Assembly: GCA_014804285.1 (NCBI GenBank)
Contig: JAAVAA010000048.1
Span: 26,338-41,034 of the forward strand
Source: Lachnospiraceae bacterium
Lineage (GTDB): Bacteria; Bacillota; Clostridia; Lachnospirales; Lachnospiraceae
Direction of reading: 5' to 3'
Length of the DNA: 14,697 bases
Below, piece after piece: positions 1 to 7,089 of the stretch (the first letter of the stretch is position 1; each line of letters opens with the position of its first letter). Below the pieces are notes generated by a model, which was given only the letters and a program-made list of their open reading frames with translations, ran no database searches and was not told the DNA's origin. Both the position numbers and the translations under genes were made by a program.

Positions 1-1520
1 CCTTCCGGGTCTCCGATAATGATGTCGTCCTGCGTGACAAAAAAGGCGTTGGTGATCTCCCTCTTTGCAGAGAATGATTTTCCAGAGCCGGGTGTCCCCA
101 AGATAAGCCCATTAGGATTTTTCAGCTTTTTCCTGTCCACCATGATCATGTTATTGGAGAGGGCATTTAACCCGTAATATAAAGATTCCCCCGGCATGAA
201 AAGCTCCTGTGTGGTAAAGGGGACAAAAATAGCTGTTGAAGTGGTGGTAAGTGCCCTCTTAATAGGGATTAAATTAAGCCCCAGAGGGATACTGCTCATC
301 AGCCCCTGCTCCTGCATATAATCCAATCTCCGCAGGGAACAGTTGTATTTCTGCGCGATCCCGGCAGTCTGGAATATCCCGTTATCCAGCTCCTGCTTTG
401 TCTTTGCTGTGTTCATAAAAAGGGCAGTCACAAGGAACATCCGCTCATTCCTTGACTGTAAATCTTCCAAAAGACGCTTTGCCTCCCCTCCGTAAGTGTT
501 CAGGTCGGAAGGGATGATATCCATGTCGTAACCGCTCCGCACTGCCTTTTTCTGCTCTTCCAGCTTCATACGGTCAATATCCGTTACCTTACTCTTTACC
601 GTCTTGATTGCCTTTAACTGGTCTAAGGACTGGATATGCAGGTTTACCACAAGGTTCCTGTCCATATCAAGGAACTCTGCCAGCATACGGTCCGTCAGTT
701 CCGGCGCTATGATCTGCAAATAGGACACCGCCCCAAGGGTATTCCCCATCTGGAAATCCTTCCCTCCTTTAAATACAAAGCTGGAAGGTGCAACAAAATC
801 CTTTGTACTCATGCCGGAGCCCAGCAGTTCATCATAAGAAAAACGGAAAGGCTCACTTTCTTCCTGATTAAAAGTCTCATAGATTAACTGCAATCTCTCT
901 TCCCCGCTTAAAGGGTATGCCTGCACGCCAAGGACTTTGAAATTGTTCAGGATATCCGCCTCGATCCGTTCAAGCCTTGGCTTTGCCTCCCGGATATTCT
1001 CCGCCTCAATGCCGAAAGTGATATATTTCGTCCGCACCAGCCCGTTATTCCCTTTTGCGAGCTGGTTCTTCAGCATCTGCGCATACTCCATTCTTACATC
1101 ATCAAAAGCGTCATTCTGGGGCATGATCTTTATCACGGATTCATATTCCTCCATGCTGCTCCTTCGGTTGATGAAAGATAACTGGAAATGGATGGTGCTG
1201 TCAAAGTAATTGAGGAAATCGCACCAGTTCTCAAAAATGGCGTTCTTGTCCTCATTCTGCGCTAACTGGTAGTTAATGTCATAGAAGCGGATGGTCTTTG
1301 AATAATATTTATCCTGCACCCGGCAGATCCCGTCCTTTGCCATCTCCCGGTAGGGGATGGACTGCTGGGCGGAGATACGCTTCTCTTTTTTTTCTTTTTT
1401 CTTTTTCCTTTCTGCATCCTGCCCGCGCCCAATGCCGCTGCTTTTTCCGCTTCTTTTGTCTGTGCTGCCGGAACCGGCATTGACAGGAACTTCACTTTTA
1501 TTTTTGCTTTTTCTTCCCAT
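1..1520 (-). CDS. VirB4-like conjugal transfer ATPase, partial (C-terminus beyond window)
   Basis: Cytoplasmic ATPase that would energise the type IV secretion channel of the element. The 506 visible residues start with a low-complexity basic head (Lys-rich around residues 36-47, coded by long A runs), followed by the VirB4 N-terminal region. A Walker A motif GTPGSGKSF lies near residues 475-483, and the window ends at the family's GDPE motif, so the rest of the ATPase domain with Walker B is off the left edge. The ATG at 1520 is preceded by AAAGGAGG at an 8-base spacing. It lies inside the end of the PrgI gene (23-base overlap), which suggests translational coupling. Family assignment rests on the Walker A context, the GDPE motif and the PrgI-VirB4 gene order. 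The closest match is probably the CD1110-type VirB4 of clostridial CTn elements. The homopolymeric A tract could be slippage-prone, but the frame is intact. Confidence 0.93.
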   Translation of the reverse strand, partial: MGRKSKNKSEVPVNAGSGSTDKRSGKSSGIGRGQDAERKKKKEKKEKRISAQQSIPYREMAKDGICRVQDKYYSKTIRFYDINYQLAQNEDKNAIFENWCDFLNYFDSTIHFQLSFINRRSSMEEYESVIKIMPQNDAFDDVRMEYAQMLKNQLAKGNNGLVRTKYITFGIEAENIREAKPRLERIEADILNNFKVLGVQAYPLSGEERLQLIYETFNQEESEPFRFSYDELLGSGMSTKDFVAPSSFVFKGGKDFQMGNTLGAVSYLQIIAPELTDRMLAEFLDMDRNLVVNLHIQSLDQLKAIKTVKSKVTDIDRMKLEEQKKAVRSGYDMDIIPSDLNTYGGEAKRLLEDLQSRNERMFLVTALFMNTAKTKQELDNGIFQTAGIAQKYNCSLRRLDYMQEQGLMSSIPLGLNLIPIKRALTTTSTAIFVPFTTQELFMPGESLYYGLNALSNNMIMVDRKKLKNPNGLILGTPGSGKSFSAKREITNAFFVTQDDIIIGDPE

Positions 1521-1878
1521 GCTTCCTGCCTCCTTTCCCCTGTTTTTGATGTGAAATTTCCTCTTCCCCTTCGTATAAATTTTCCACCTCATACCTGCGT
1601 ACTGCCGGACGGAATAACTTTACGCTCAGCATATTCAGCAGCAGTTTCTCAAAGGGAAGCCCGTCCTTCTCATACATGGCAAAGAAAAACGCCGGGAGCA
1701 TCAGGAGCACCATGCCTGTTGCCGCATTGCTGGTCCCGATATGGGCTTTTGTGAGAAAATAAAAAGGCAGCCCAAGAGCCGCCGCTGTCCCAAGGCACAC
1801 CACCTGTCTTTTTGTCAGGTTGAACATGACCTTGCTCTTTACTTTTGTAAGGTCTTTCGGCACACTCACATATGCCAT
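1498..1878 (-). CDS. PrgI family membrane protein (VirB3-like)
   Basis: Small inner-membrane component of the type IV secretion system, sitting next to its VirB4 partner as usual. The 126-residue protein has a short polar N-terminus, two hydrophobic helices near residues 25-43 and 50-69, the sequence YEKDGLPFEKLL just after the second helix, and a strongly basic tail (GGRKHGKKKQK). The two-helix layout and the DG-P-E-LL segment fit the PrgI family (PF12666). The ATG at 1878 has a modest AGGTG ribosome binding site 5 bases upstream. It lies 76 bases downstream of the VirB6-like gene, and its 3' end overlaps VirB4 by 23 bases, so the three genes look co-transcribed. Confidence 0.88.
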   Translation of the reverse strand: MAYVSVPKDLTKVKSKVMFNLTKRQVVCLGTAAALGLPFYFLTKAHIGTSNAATGMVLLMLPAFFFAMYEKDGLPFEKLLLNMLSVKLFRPAVRRYEVENLYEGEEEISHQKQGKGGRKHGKKKQK

Positions 1879-1954
1879 TTTTACACCTGCGGCAGAAATC
1901 CTTCCGGCCGGGGACTGCCCGTTTCCGCCGCTTACCCTTTCTTATCATTTCCCC

Positions 1955-2827
1955 TTAATGCGCCCCGAAAATGGCTTTTGACAGGTTTGATGTCTTTGTC
2001 AGCCCGAGGCACAATACCACCGTATATGCCGCCGCCTCAAACAGGGCGGAGTGCATATCCGACGAAATCTGTATTGATGATACCAGTACACTGTAAATGC
2101 CCACGCATATCATCATAAAAAATCCCTGAAAACCGAGGGCGAAAAGCCCCCGGAAATAATTGTTCCCTACCTGCCCCCACTCCCTGTTTGACAGGGTTGC
2201 GAAAGGGATAGGCGCGACTGATGTATAAAGATAGATCTCAATCATCCTTACAAAAAGAATGACCGTAATGATCACCGACATGATCTTCATGCCAAGGCTC
2301 ACCAGCATGGTCTCTAAGGCTAACACTGCCATCTCCCCGATCCCCATGGACACCATGGCAGCGTCCATCTGGGCTATCATGGAATCCACGTTGACGGCGG
2401 TCTGCCCGTTTATGGAATTCCCTGCCGCACTGACCACATGCTGCCCCACGTCAAAGACCGCCATGGTGATGTTGAAGGTATTGCTTACAAGGTAGACCGC
2501 CACCCACATCTTGAAGAAATATTTAAAGAACATCCACGTATCTATCTCATGCATGTTGTTTTTCTCCGTAAGCATGGTGATCAGCTCATAACACAGCACA
2601 AAAGTGATGATCATGCCCGCTATGGGCATGATGACCGAATCCGACAGGTTCCGGATCAGGCTGAAAATGTTCCCGTTCCAGCCCTGCGGCGTCTGCCCCA
2701 CCTGTGCGGCGATCTCCCCGGTCTTCTGGTTCACACCCGTGAACATGGTATTCAGGTTGGAGCGTATCATGCCGGATAAAAGCTCCCGCATCCACTCCTC
2801 GATTGCCTCAAATATGTTGTCAAACAT
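1955..2827 (-). CDS. VirB6/TrbL-like polytopic membrane protein (CD1112 type)
   Basis: Probable channel subunit of the conjugative type IV secretion system in the cytoplasmic membrane. The 290 residues hold an amphipathic N-terminus (FDNIFEAIEEWMRELLSGM), then hydrophobic segments near 64-84, 102-116, 166-196, 199-211, 227-253 and 264-278. The central TSVAPIPFATL stretch, between membrane segments, is typical of VirB6/TrbL-like proteins of clostridial ICEs. An in-frame TTG at 2833 is possible, but AAAGGAGC lies only 2 bases before it and 8 bases before the ATG at 2827, so the ATG is chosen. It follows Maff2 by 21 bases and precedes PrgI by 76 bases in the same direction, which places it in the transfer operon. 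Confidence 0.87.
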   Translation of the reverse strand: MFDNIFEAIEEWMRELLSGMIRSNLNTMFTGVNQKTGEIAAQVGQTPQGWNGNIFSLIRNLSDSVIMPIAGMIITFVLCYELITMLTEKNNMHEIDTWMFFKYFFKMWVAVYLVSNTFNITMAVFDVGQHVVSAAGNSINGQTAVNVDSMIAQMDAAMVSMGIGEMAVLALETMLVSLGMKIMSVIITVILFVRMIEIYLYTSVAPIPFATLSNREWGQVGNNYFRGLFALGFQGFFMMICVGIYSVLVSSIQISSDMHSALFEAAAYTVVLCLGLTKTSNLSKAIFGAH

Positions 2828-2848
2828 GGGCAAAGCTCCTTTCCCGCC

Positions 2849-3064
2849 TTATGAGAACAGGTTGGCAAGGAGCGGCACAAGCTGGGTGCCGATGAGCGCC
2901 ACGCCCCCGCCCGCCATAAGCTGCTTGATTCCCTGTGACTTTGCTCCCGGATTATCATTCCCATAACCCTCTAAAAGGTTGATGACACCCCATACCGCAA
3001 GGCCTGCGCCAAGGGCTACTACTAATGTCTGTAAAATCGTGATCGCCGAAGTAAAAAATGCCAT
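2849..3064 (-). CDS. Maff2 family small membrane protein
   Basis: Small membrane protein of the transfer operon, 71 residues. It opens with MAFFTSAITILQTLVVALG, a first hydrophobic helix near residues 7-30. A Gly/Asn/Lys loop (GYGNDNPGAKSQGIKQLM) and a second hydrophobic helix to the C-terminus (GGGVALIGTQLVPLLANLF) follow. This two-helix layout matches Maff2 (PF12750), which in clostridial conjugative elements lies between VirD4 and the VirB6-like gene, as here. Its size and topology resemble VirB2-type pilin subunits, but that role is inference. The ATG at 3064 follows GAGAGG at about 6 bases; upstream in-frame extensions lack a ribosome binding site. The leader carries a small hairpin (GCCGC-CAT-GCGGC on the plus strand, 3081-3093) just above the ribosome binding site. 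Confidence 0.87.
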   Translation of the reverse strand: MAFFTSAITILQTLVVALGAGLAVWGVINLLEGYGNDNPGAKSQGIKQLMAGGGVALIGTQLVPLLANLFS

Positions 3065-3159
3065 AAATTCCTCTCTTTCTGCCGCCATGCGGCCTGATAA
3101 ATTGATAGTTTCCTTTTGCAGACCAGACAGATTTTTCACATACCCGTCCGGTTTCGGGC

Positions 3160-3190
3160 AAAAAAATAGCGGCAATCCCCTGACTGCCAC
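3160..3190 (-). terminator. Terminator-like hairpin inside transfer operon (distal of a tandem pair)
   Basis: Read on the minus strand, GTGGCA pairs with TGCCGC (six pairs, one G-U) around a 10-base loop, followed by TATTTTTTTG. It is weaker than its neighbour at 3192-3217, but the U-tract is long. It sits between the VirD4 stop and the Maff2 start. Confidence 0.5.
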
Positions 3191-3191
3191 T

Positions 3192-3217
3192 AAAAAAGCC
3201 GCTGATAATCTGCGGCT
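3192..3217 (-). terminator. Intrinsic terminator or attenuator between VirD4 and Maff2
   Basis: On the minus strand AGCCGC pairs perfectly with GCGGCT around a 9-base loop, followed directly by a T6 run. It is 130 bases past the VirD4 stop and 128 bases before the Maff2 start, so it would end or attenuate transcription coming from the VirD4 side. No convincing minus-strand promoter was found between it and Maff2. Confidence 0.65.
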
Positions 3218-3282
3218 GCTTCCATGCTGTAATATTTTTACAACATACCATATTCAATTTTCATTTTTGCAATCTGTCCCTG

Positions 3283-3300
3283 TCAGGCGCACGTGCCTGA
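3283..3300. repeat. 18-bp inverted repeat TCAGGC-N6-GCCTGA
   Basis: Six-base arms TCAGGC and GCCTGA surround GCACGT. It lies 47 bases past the VirD4 stop and is not followed by a T-run on either strand. It could be an mRNA stem or a protein-binding site; its role is unknown. Confidence 0.4.
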
Positions 3301-3347
3301 TAAACTATATTTTCTATTGTCCCATCTCCTTTTCTACTGCCCTGCTC

Positions 3348-5264
3348 TTACTCTCCCGTATCTTCCTCACCGGCCTCCACCTCAATCAGTTCAAACTCCT
3401 CATCTGCCCGCAGTACCAGCCTGTGTTCCAGATAACCTTCCACGTCAAAGGTATTCTTCTTGTCATAATCCGACAATTCCTTATACCTCTTGTGGCTGGT
3501 GATATCAAATTTGTTGCTTAAAAAGGGGCGTACCCCGCGAAGCTGTAAGATACACTTATCACCGTCCATTACCGCAAGCTCGTCTCTGCTCATCAATTCC
3601 TTACCGACTTTTTGAAAATTTATTCCATAAGAGCGGCTCTGTCCTCTGGTATCGGAGGTGTTGTAAAGGTCAATGGTCTCACGTCCAAGGGTTTCTGAAA
3701 TCTCCTTTAAAGTGGTACTTTCCTTCCCTCCAAGGAACAACATGCTGTCACAATTCCCTAAAATTGTTTCCGATGCGTCCTTATAGATTGTCTTTAACTG
3801 GCTCTGTGACTGCAAAATAATAGAAGCAGATATTTCCCGGCTTCTTATAGTTGCGATCAGCTTGTCAAACTTGGGTATCTGGCCGATATTGCTGAACTCA
3901 TCAAGCAGGAGCCTTACATGATATGGGAGCCTGCCCCCATGCACGTCATCCGCCCTGTCACATAAGAGATTGAAGAGCTGCGTATACATGATCGCTACAA
4001 TAAAGTTGAACGTGTCATCTGTATCTGAAATAATGATAAACATGGCTGTCCTCTGATCTCCCAGCATATCCAGCTCCATTTCATCATAAGAAGTCAGCTC
4101 CCGGAGCTCCGCAATATCAAACGGTGCAAGCCTTGCGCCGCAGGAAATCAGGATAGATTTTGAGGTTTTGCCCGCCGCAAGCTTAAATTTCTTGTATTGG
4201 CGTACCGCAAAATGCTCCGGCTTCTCCTGCTCCAGTTCCTCAAACAGTTCGTCCACCGCATTTTTAAATTCCTCATCATCTTCCCTGGTCTCCGAAGCAT
4301 TGATAAACTCCAGCAAAGTGGAGAAATTCTGCTCCTCCTCCGGCGCTTCATAATAAATGTACCCGATCAGGGCACAGTATAAAAGTCGTTCCGATTTCAC
4401 CCAGAAATCCTCAGCTGATTTTTCCCCTTCCCCCTTGGTGTTAGCGATAATGGTATTCACCAGCTTTAAGATATCCTTTTCGGAACGGATATACCGGAAA
4501 GGATTGTAATGCATACTTTTCTTGAAATTGATGGTGTTCAGCACCTTTATCCTATAAGGTTCATAAATGATCCTGCCATTTTTATCCCTGACCGGCTTCC
4601 CGTTTTTCATCTTTGGCGTACCTCTGCTCAGCATTTTCCCACATTCCAAAAGGATGGTTCCTTTCGGATCAGTGGTCACGAAGCTGACGTTGGAGGGCAT
4701 CTGCATGAGCTGGGGCTTTACATAGAAACGTGTCTTTCCTGAACCGGAACCGCCGATCACCACAACATTTTTGTTCCTTGCGTACTTCGGCTGTTTCGGC
4801 CTGCCATTCATGGTAAGCCGCTCCGTCTGTGTGAAAAGGATATTGTTCTCAAACACCGGGTCGATAAACGGTGCGATATCCTTCTCATTCCCCCACCTTG
4901 CAGAACCGTACTCCACGCCCTGCCTGTATTTCTTTGCATTTTTCCCTTTCAGGTACACCATGCCCTTTACCACCGCTGCCCCGATTACCCCCACTGCAAG
5001 GTCATAGGCATAAAAGCTGGGGAGAGGATTATCAAAAGCCATCTGGAAATTCAGAAAAAGCACCCCTGCTTTCTCCGCAAAAGAGTTTCCTATACAATGG
5101 CGGTACAGCCATGCCAGCTTATCCACCAGATAAAATACAATGATATAGGGTACGTTCATCATGAGCAGGCGTTTTTTATCTATCATGGAAAATTTTTCGC
5201 TTAAACTGCCCGCTATTTTACCAGTCAGGCCATGCAGTGAAACACTCTCTTTCTTCCCACTCAT
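3348..5264 (-). CDS. VirD4-like type IV coupling protein (CD1115 type)
   Basis: Membrane-anchored ATPase that would bring the relaxase-DNA complex to the secretion channel. The 638 residues carry two N-terminal hydrophobic segments near 38-54 and 86-104. Walker A is GGSGSGKT at 171-178, Walker B is RLLLDEF at 451-457, and TraG/VirD4 motifs follow (ATIRSRE near 471-477, LQSQSQL at 484-490). An acidic tail (EVEAGEEDTGE) ends the protein. Length and motif order are normal for the family. Its ATG overlaps the PcfB stop by four bases (ATGA), which signals coupled translation. PcfB-type proteins are known partners of coupling proteins. Downstream lie 283 non-coding bases with two terminator-like hairpins. 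Confidence 0.95.
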   Translation of the reverse strand: MSGKKESVSLHGLTGKIAGSLSEKFSMIDKKRLLMMNVPYIIVFYLVDKLAWLYRHCIGNSFAEKAGVLFLNFQMAFDNPLPSFYAYDLAVGVIGAAVVKGMVYLKGKNAKKYRQGVEYGSARWGNEKDIAPFIDPVFENNILFTQTERLTMNGRPKQPKYARNKNVVVIGGSGSGKTRFYVKPQLMQMPSNVSFVTTDPKGTILLECGKMLSRGTPKMKNGKPVRDKNGRIIYEPYRIKVLNTINFKKSMHYNPFRYIRSEKDILKLVNTIIANTKGEGEKSAEDFWVKSERLLYCALIGYIYYEAPEEEQNFSTLLEFINASETREDDEEFKNAVDELFEELEQEKPEHFAVRQYKKFKLAAGKTSKSILISCGARLAPFDIAELRELTSYDEMELDMLGDQRTAMFIIISDTDDTFNFIVAIMYTQLFNLLCDRADDVHGGRLPYHVRLLLDEFSNIGQIPKFDKLIATIRSREISASIILQSQSQLKTIYKDASETILGNCDSMLFLGGKESTTLKEISETLGRETIDLYNTSDTRGQSRSYGINFQKVGKELMSRDELAVMDGDKCILQLRGVRPFLSNKFDITSHKRYKELSDYDKKNTFDVEGYLEHRLVLRADEEFELIEVEAGEEDTGE

Positions 5265-5779
5265 AATTCCTGCCCCCTGTCCTTGTGTTTTGTCTTTTCC
5301 CTCTCCCTGTGCTTTGCCACACGCTCCTTCGCAAGCTCCAGCTTTTTACGGACGGAAGGCTTTTTCGCCTTGTTCAGCGTCCTCCCGGTATATTCCTTGA
5401 AAGCTGCGGTGATGGAATCCACGTCCTTCGCCCGGAAGAATACAAAATACCGGGGCGGGGTTACGGACTTATCCTTTTTCAGGCTGTAATCAATGTTGTA
5501 TTTCCGGGCGCATTTGGCAAAAGATTTGATGTTCCCGTCAGTAATCTCTATGTTGGAAAGCTGGGTGCCATTTTCCGCAAGTTTTTTCAGGCTCTGCTTC
5601 CCATGGCTCACCATCTGCTTTTTATCTTTCTGTTTTTCAGAGGCGTTATATCTTTCCTGCTGTCCGGAATGTTCCAGATCAGCCAGCGCCTTCTCCATTG
5701 TGTCCTTCAGTATCCGTGCGGAAATCTTCCCGCCATTGATGCATAATGCTATTAATTTCTCGCTTACCTCTTCCTGCAT
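5261..5779 (-). CDS. PcfB family (DUF3801) conjugation accessory protein
   Basis: Probable relaxosome accessory protein that helps dock processed DNA on the coupling protein; in pCF10 PcfB partners the relaxase PcfG. The 172 residues start MQEEVSEKLIALCINGGKIS. The core includes NIKSFAKCARKYNIDYSLKKD and a YFVFFRAKDVDSITAAFKEY segment near 111-130, both typical of DUF3801 (PF12687). The tail is very basic (KERVAKHREREKTKHKDRG), which suits nucleic acid contact. The reading frame stays open upstream to 5950, but the ATG at 5779 has a near-perfect AAAGGAGG at a 7-base spacing and gives the usual family length. It overlaps VirD4 by four bases and follows the cysteine-rich gene by 20 bases. Confidence 0.9.
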   Translation of the reverse strand: MQEEVSEKLIALCINGGKISARILKDTMEKALADLEHSGQQERYNASEKQKDKKQMVSHGKQSLKKLAENGTQLSNIEITDGNIKSFAKCARKYNIDYSLKKDKSVTPPRYFVFFRAKDVDSITAAFKEYTGRTLNKAKKPSVRKKLELAKERVAKHREREKTKHKDRGQEL

Positions 5780-5799
5780 AATTCCGCCTCCTTTCCTGC

Positions 5800-6036
5800 C
5801 TATGCCTTCCGCTTCATCTCCCGGACAATCTTTAAAAGGCAGTAGCCGATACAGGGGGAATGCTTCCCATAAGGGCAGTCCCCGCAGGTTTCCTCCTTCT
5901 CCTTTTCCGGCCCCTCCGGGAGCAGGTAATAACACTTTTTCAGCCTGCATGTGCCTTTCTTTTTACGGAAATAGCAGTAGGCACAGTCCGGTTTATCTTC
6001 CGCATACCTTGGTCTCTCTCCTTTCCCTCCCTGCAC
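5800..6036 (-). CDS. Small cysteine-rich protein, putative metal-binding
   Basis: Family not recognised. The 78 residues contain eight cysteines at 18, 21, 30, 35, 51, 54, 62 and 66. They form two similar four-cysteine units: CX2C-X8-C-X4-C and CX2C-X7-C-X3-C. Each unit is preceded by an acidic or polar residue and followed by a short hydrophobic stretch (CYYLLP, CLLKI). This looks like two zinc knuckles or an iron-sulphur ligand set produced by an internal duplication. No signal peptide or membrane helix is seen, so it is probably cytoplasmic. The start is GTG at 6036, chosen because GAGG lies 8 bases upstream and no ATG exists in frame nearby. It lies 20 bases upstream of PcfB, whose ribosome binding site is in the gap, so it likely belongs to the transfer operon. 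Confidence 0.68.
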   Translation of the reverse strand: MQGGKGERPRYAEDKPDCAYCYFRKKKGTCRLKKCYYLLPEGPEKEKEETCGDCPYGKHSPCIGYCLLKIVREMKRKA

Positions 6037-6152
6037 TCTGGTTTCCTCATTTCTTTCATTTTTTCGTTAAGAAAGCGTCCACAGACTGGTTGACCGTCCA
6101 TGAACGCTGCATTTTATTTTCTACTTTATGCTTTATCTACAGAATATAAATA

Positions 6153-7031
6153 CTATTGCTGCTGGCATTTACCAGCTACAATGACCAGCCTCCCGTCTTT
6201 CCCAAACTCCGAACGGTCACAGGTGGAAAGTGTCAGTATCTCTGCCGGGGCATGGTCAGGCTCCGCATAATATAAGGCATGTTTCTGTAACTGCTCCATC
6301 CAGAGGTTATAGCTTTCCATATCCGCATGGTTCCTCGTTCGAAAATCCCAGCTTTCAGTATCTTTGGCATTATATTTCACCACCGCCATGATCTGGTATT
6401 CTGCGGTATCACTAAAGCATTCCGTATAATAGAGCTGCCTGTGCGCCATAAAATAATCCCTATCCTTAAAGTTCAGAAGCGGGGAAAACATAACATCAGA
6501 TGAGCGGCTCATGTTGTGGGCATAGATAGTCCTGTTAAAATCCCACTGATTGGTATCTTTATCCATAAAAGGACAGCCTGCACTCTTTTTCTGTTTCCAA
6601 AAATCATGCGTCAGGTAATAATCGTTATCGGAAGTGCCGACCACAGGAAGGTCAATGGGTGTGTCCGGCAGATAGAGCCAGCCTTTCACATCAGCATTGA
6701 TACTAATCAGGGAATCCCAATCATAGGGAAATGTTACGGTATTTTCTCCGCTCTCCTTAATATCGCCTGTGTCGTTCCCTCCGCCTGCTTCCGGTGATTT
6801 TTCTTCCGCAGATCCTGTTTCTTTTTCCTCCGGCAGGCTAATCTCCATTCCTTTTATCTGCTGGAATTTCTGCTGTTGCTCCACTTCCTGATGGCTATAG
6901 ATCAACATGCCCGCTATGGATATCAGGGCAATTAAAAGTCCTATGATGATCTGTACCACAATCCGCCTGCCCTTTTTCTCTTCCACATCAGGAAAGATCA
7001 GTTTCCCCAGCTTTCCTGTCAGGTCTTTCAT
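6153..7031 (-). CDS. Class B sortase
   Basis: Membrane-anchored cysteine transpeptidase that joins surface proteins to peptidoglycan. In 292 residues it has a basic N-terminus and one membrane helix near 24-45. A Glu/Ser/Gly-rich linker runs to about 100 and the catalytic domain follows. The triad is visible: His172 in TIYAHNM, Cys271 in TLSTC followed by DRSEF, and Arg281 in DGRLVIVA. TLSTC and the order H-C-R with a 10-residue Cys-to-Arg gap fit class B. The frame is open upstream to 7166, but the ATG at 7031 has GGGAGG 11 bases upstream and gives the usual N-terminal anchor. The probable substrate is the neighbouring surface protein; a hairpin lies in the 58 bases between them. Confidence 0.93.
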   Translation of the reverse strand: MKDLTGKLGKLIFPDVEEKKGRRIVVQIIIGLLIALISIAGMLIYSHQEVEQQQKFQQIKGMEISLPEEKETGSAEEKSPEAGGGNDTGDIKESGENTVTFPYDWDSLISINADVKGWLYLPDTPIDLPVVGTSDNDYYLTHDFWKQKKSAGCPFMDKDTNQWDFNRTIYAHNMSRSSDVMFSPLLNFKDRDYFMAHRQLYYTECFSDTAEYQIMAVVKYNAKDTESWDFRTRNHADMESYNLWMEQLQKHALYYAEPDHAPAEILTLSTCDRSEFGKDGRLVIVAGKCQQQ

Positions 7032-7059
7032 TCTGTCTTGCGCCTCCCTCTTACAAAAT

Positions 7060-7080
7060 GCAGGGGCATAACGCCCCTGC
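7060..7080 (-). terminator. Hairpin between surface protein and sortase genes
   Basis: GCAGGGGC and GCCCCTGC form a perfect 8-bp stem around a 5-base loop, 9 bases past the surface protein stop. On the minus strand it is followed by ATTTTG, a short U-tract, so it is a weak terminator, an attenuator or an RNA 3'-end stabiliser. It could give high surface protein and low sortase output from one transcript. Confidence 0.6.
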
Positions 7081-7089
7081 CATAAAACT

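Noticed and set aside
1378..1412. A-rich homopolymer tract in VirB4 as a frameshift site
   Set aside because: The annotated frame is continuous through it into a conserved VirB4 sequence, so no frameshift is needed.
5493..6149. 218-codon plus-strand ORF opposite PcfB and the cysteine-rich gene
   Set aside because: Antisense frame with a composition typical of complement reading; PcfB and the Cys-rich protein explain the DNA better.
6061..6152. Imperfect AGCGT/ACGCT pairing with a TTTCTT tail after the sortase
   Set aside because: The stem is only five base pairs around a long loop; too weak to call a terminator.
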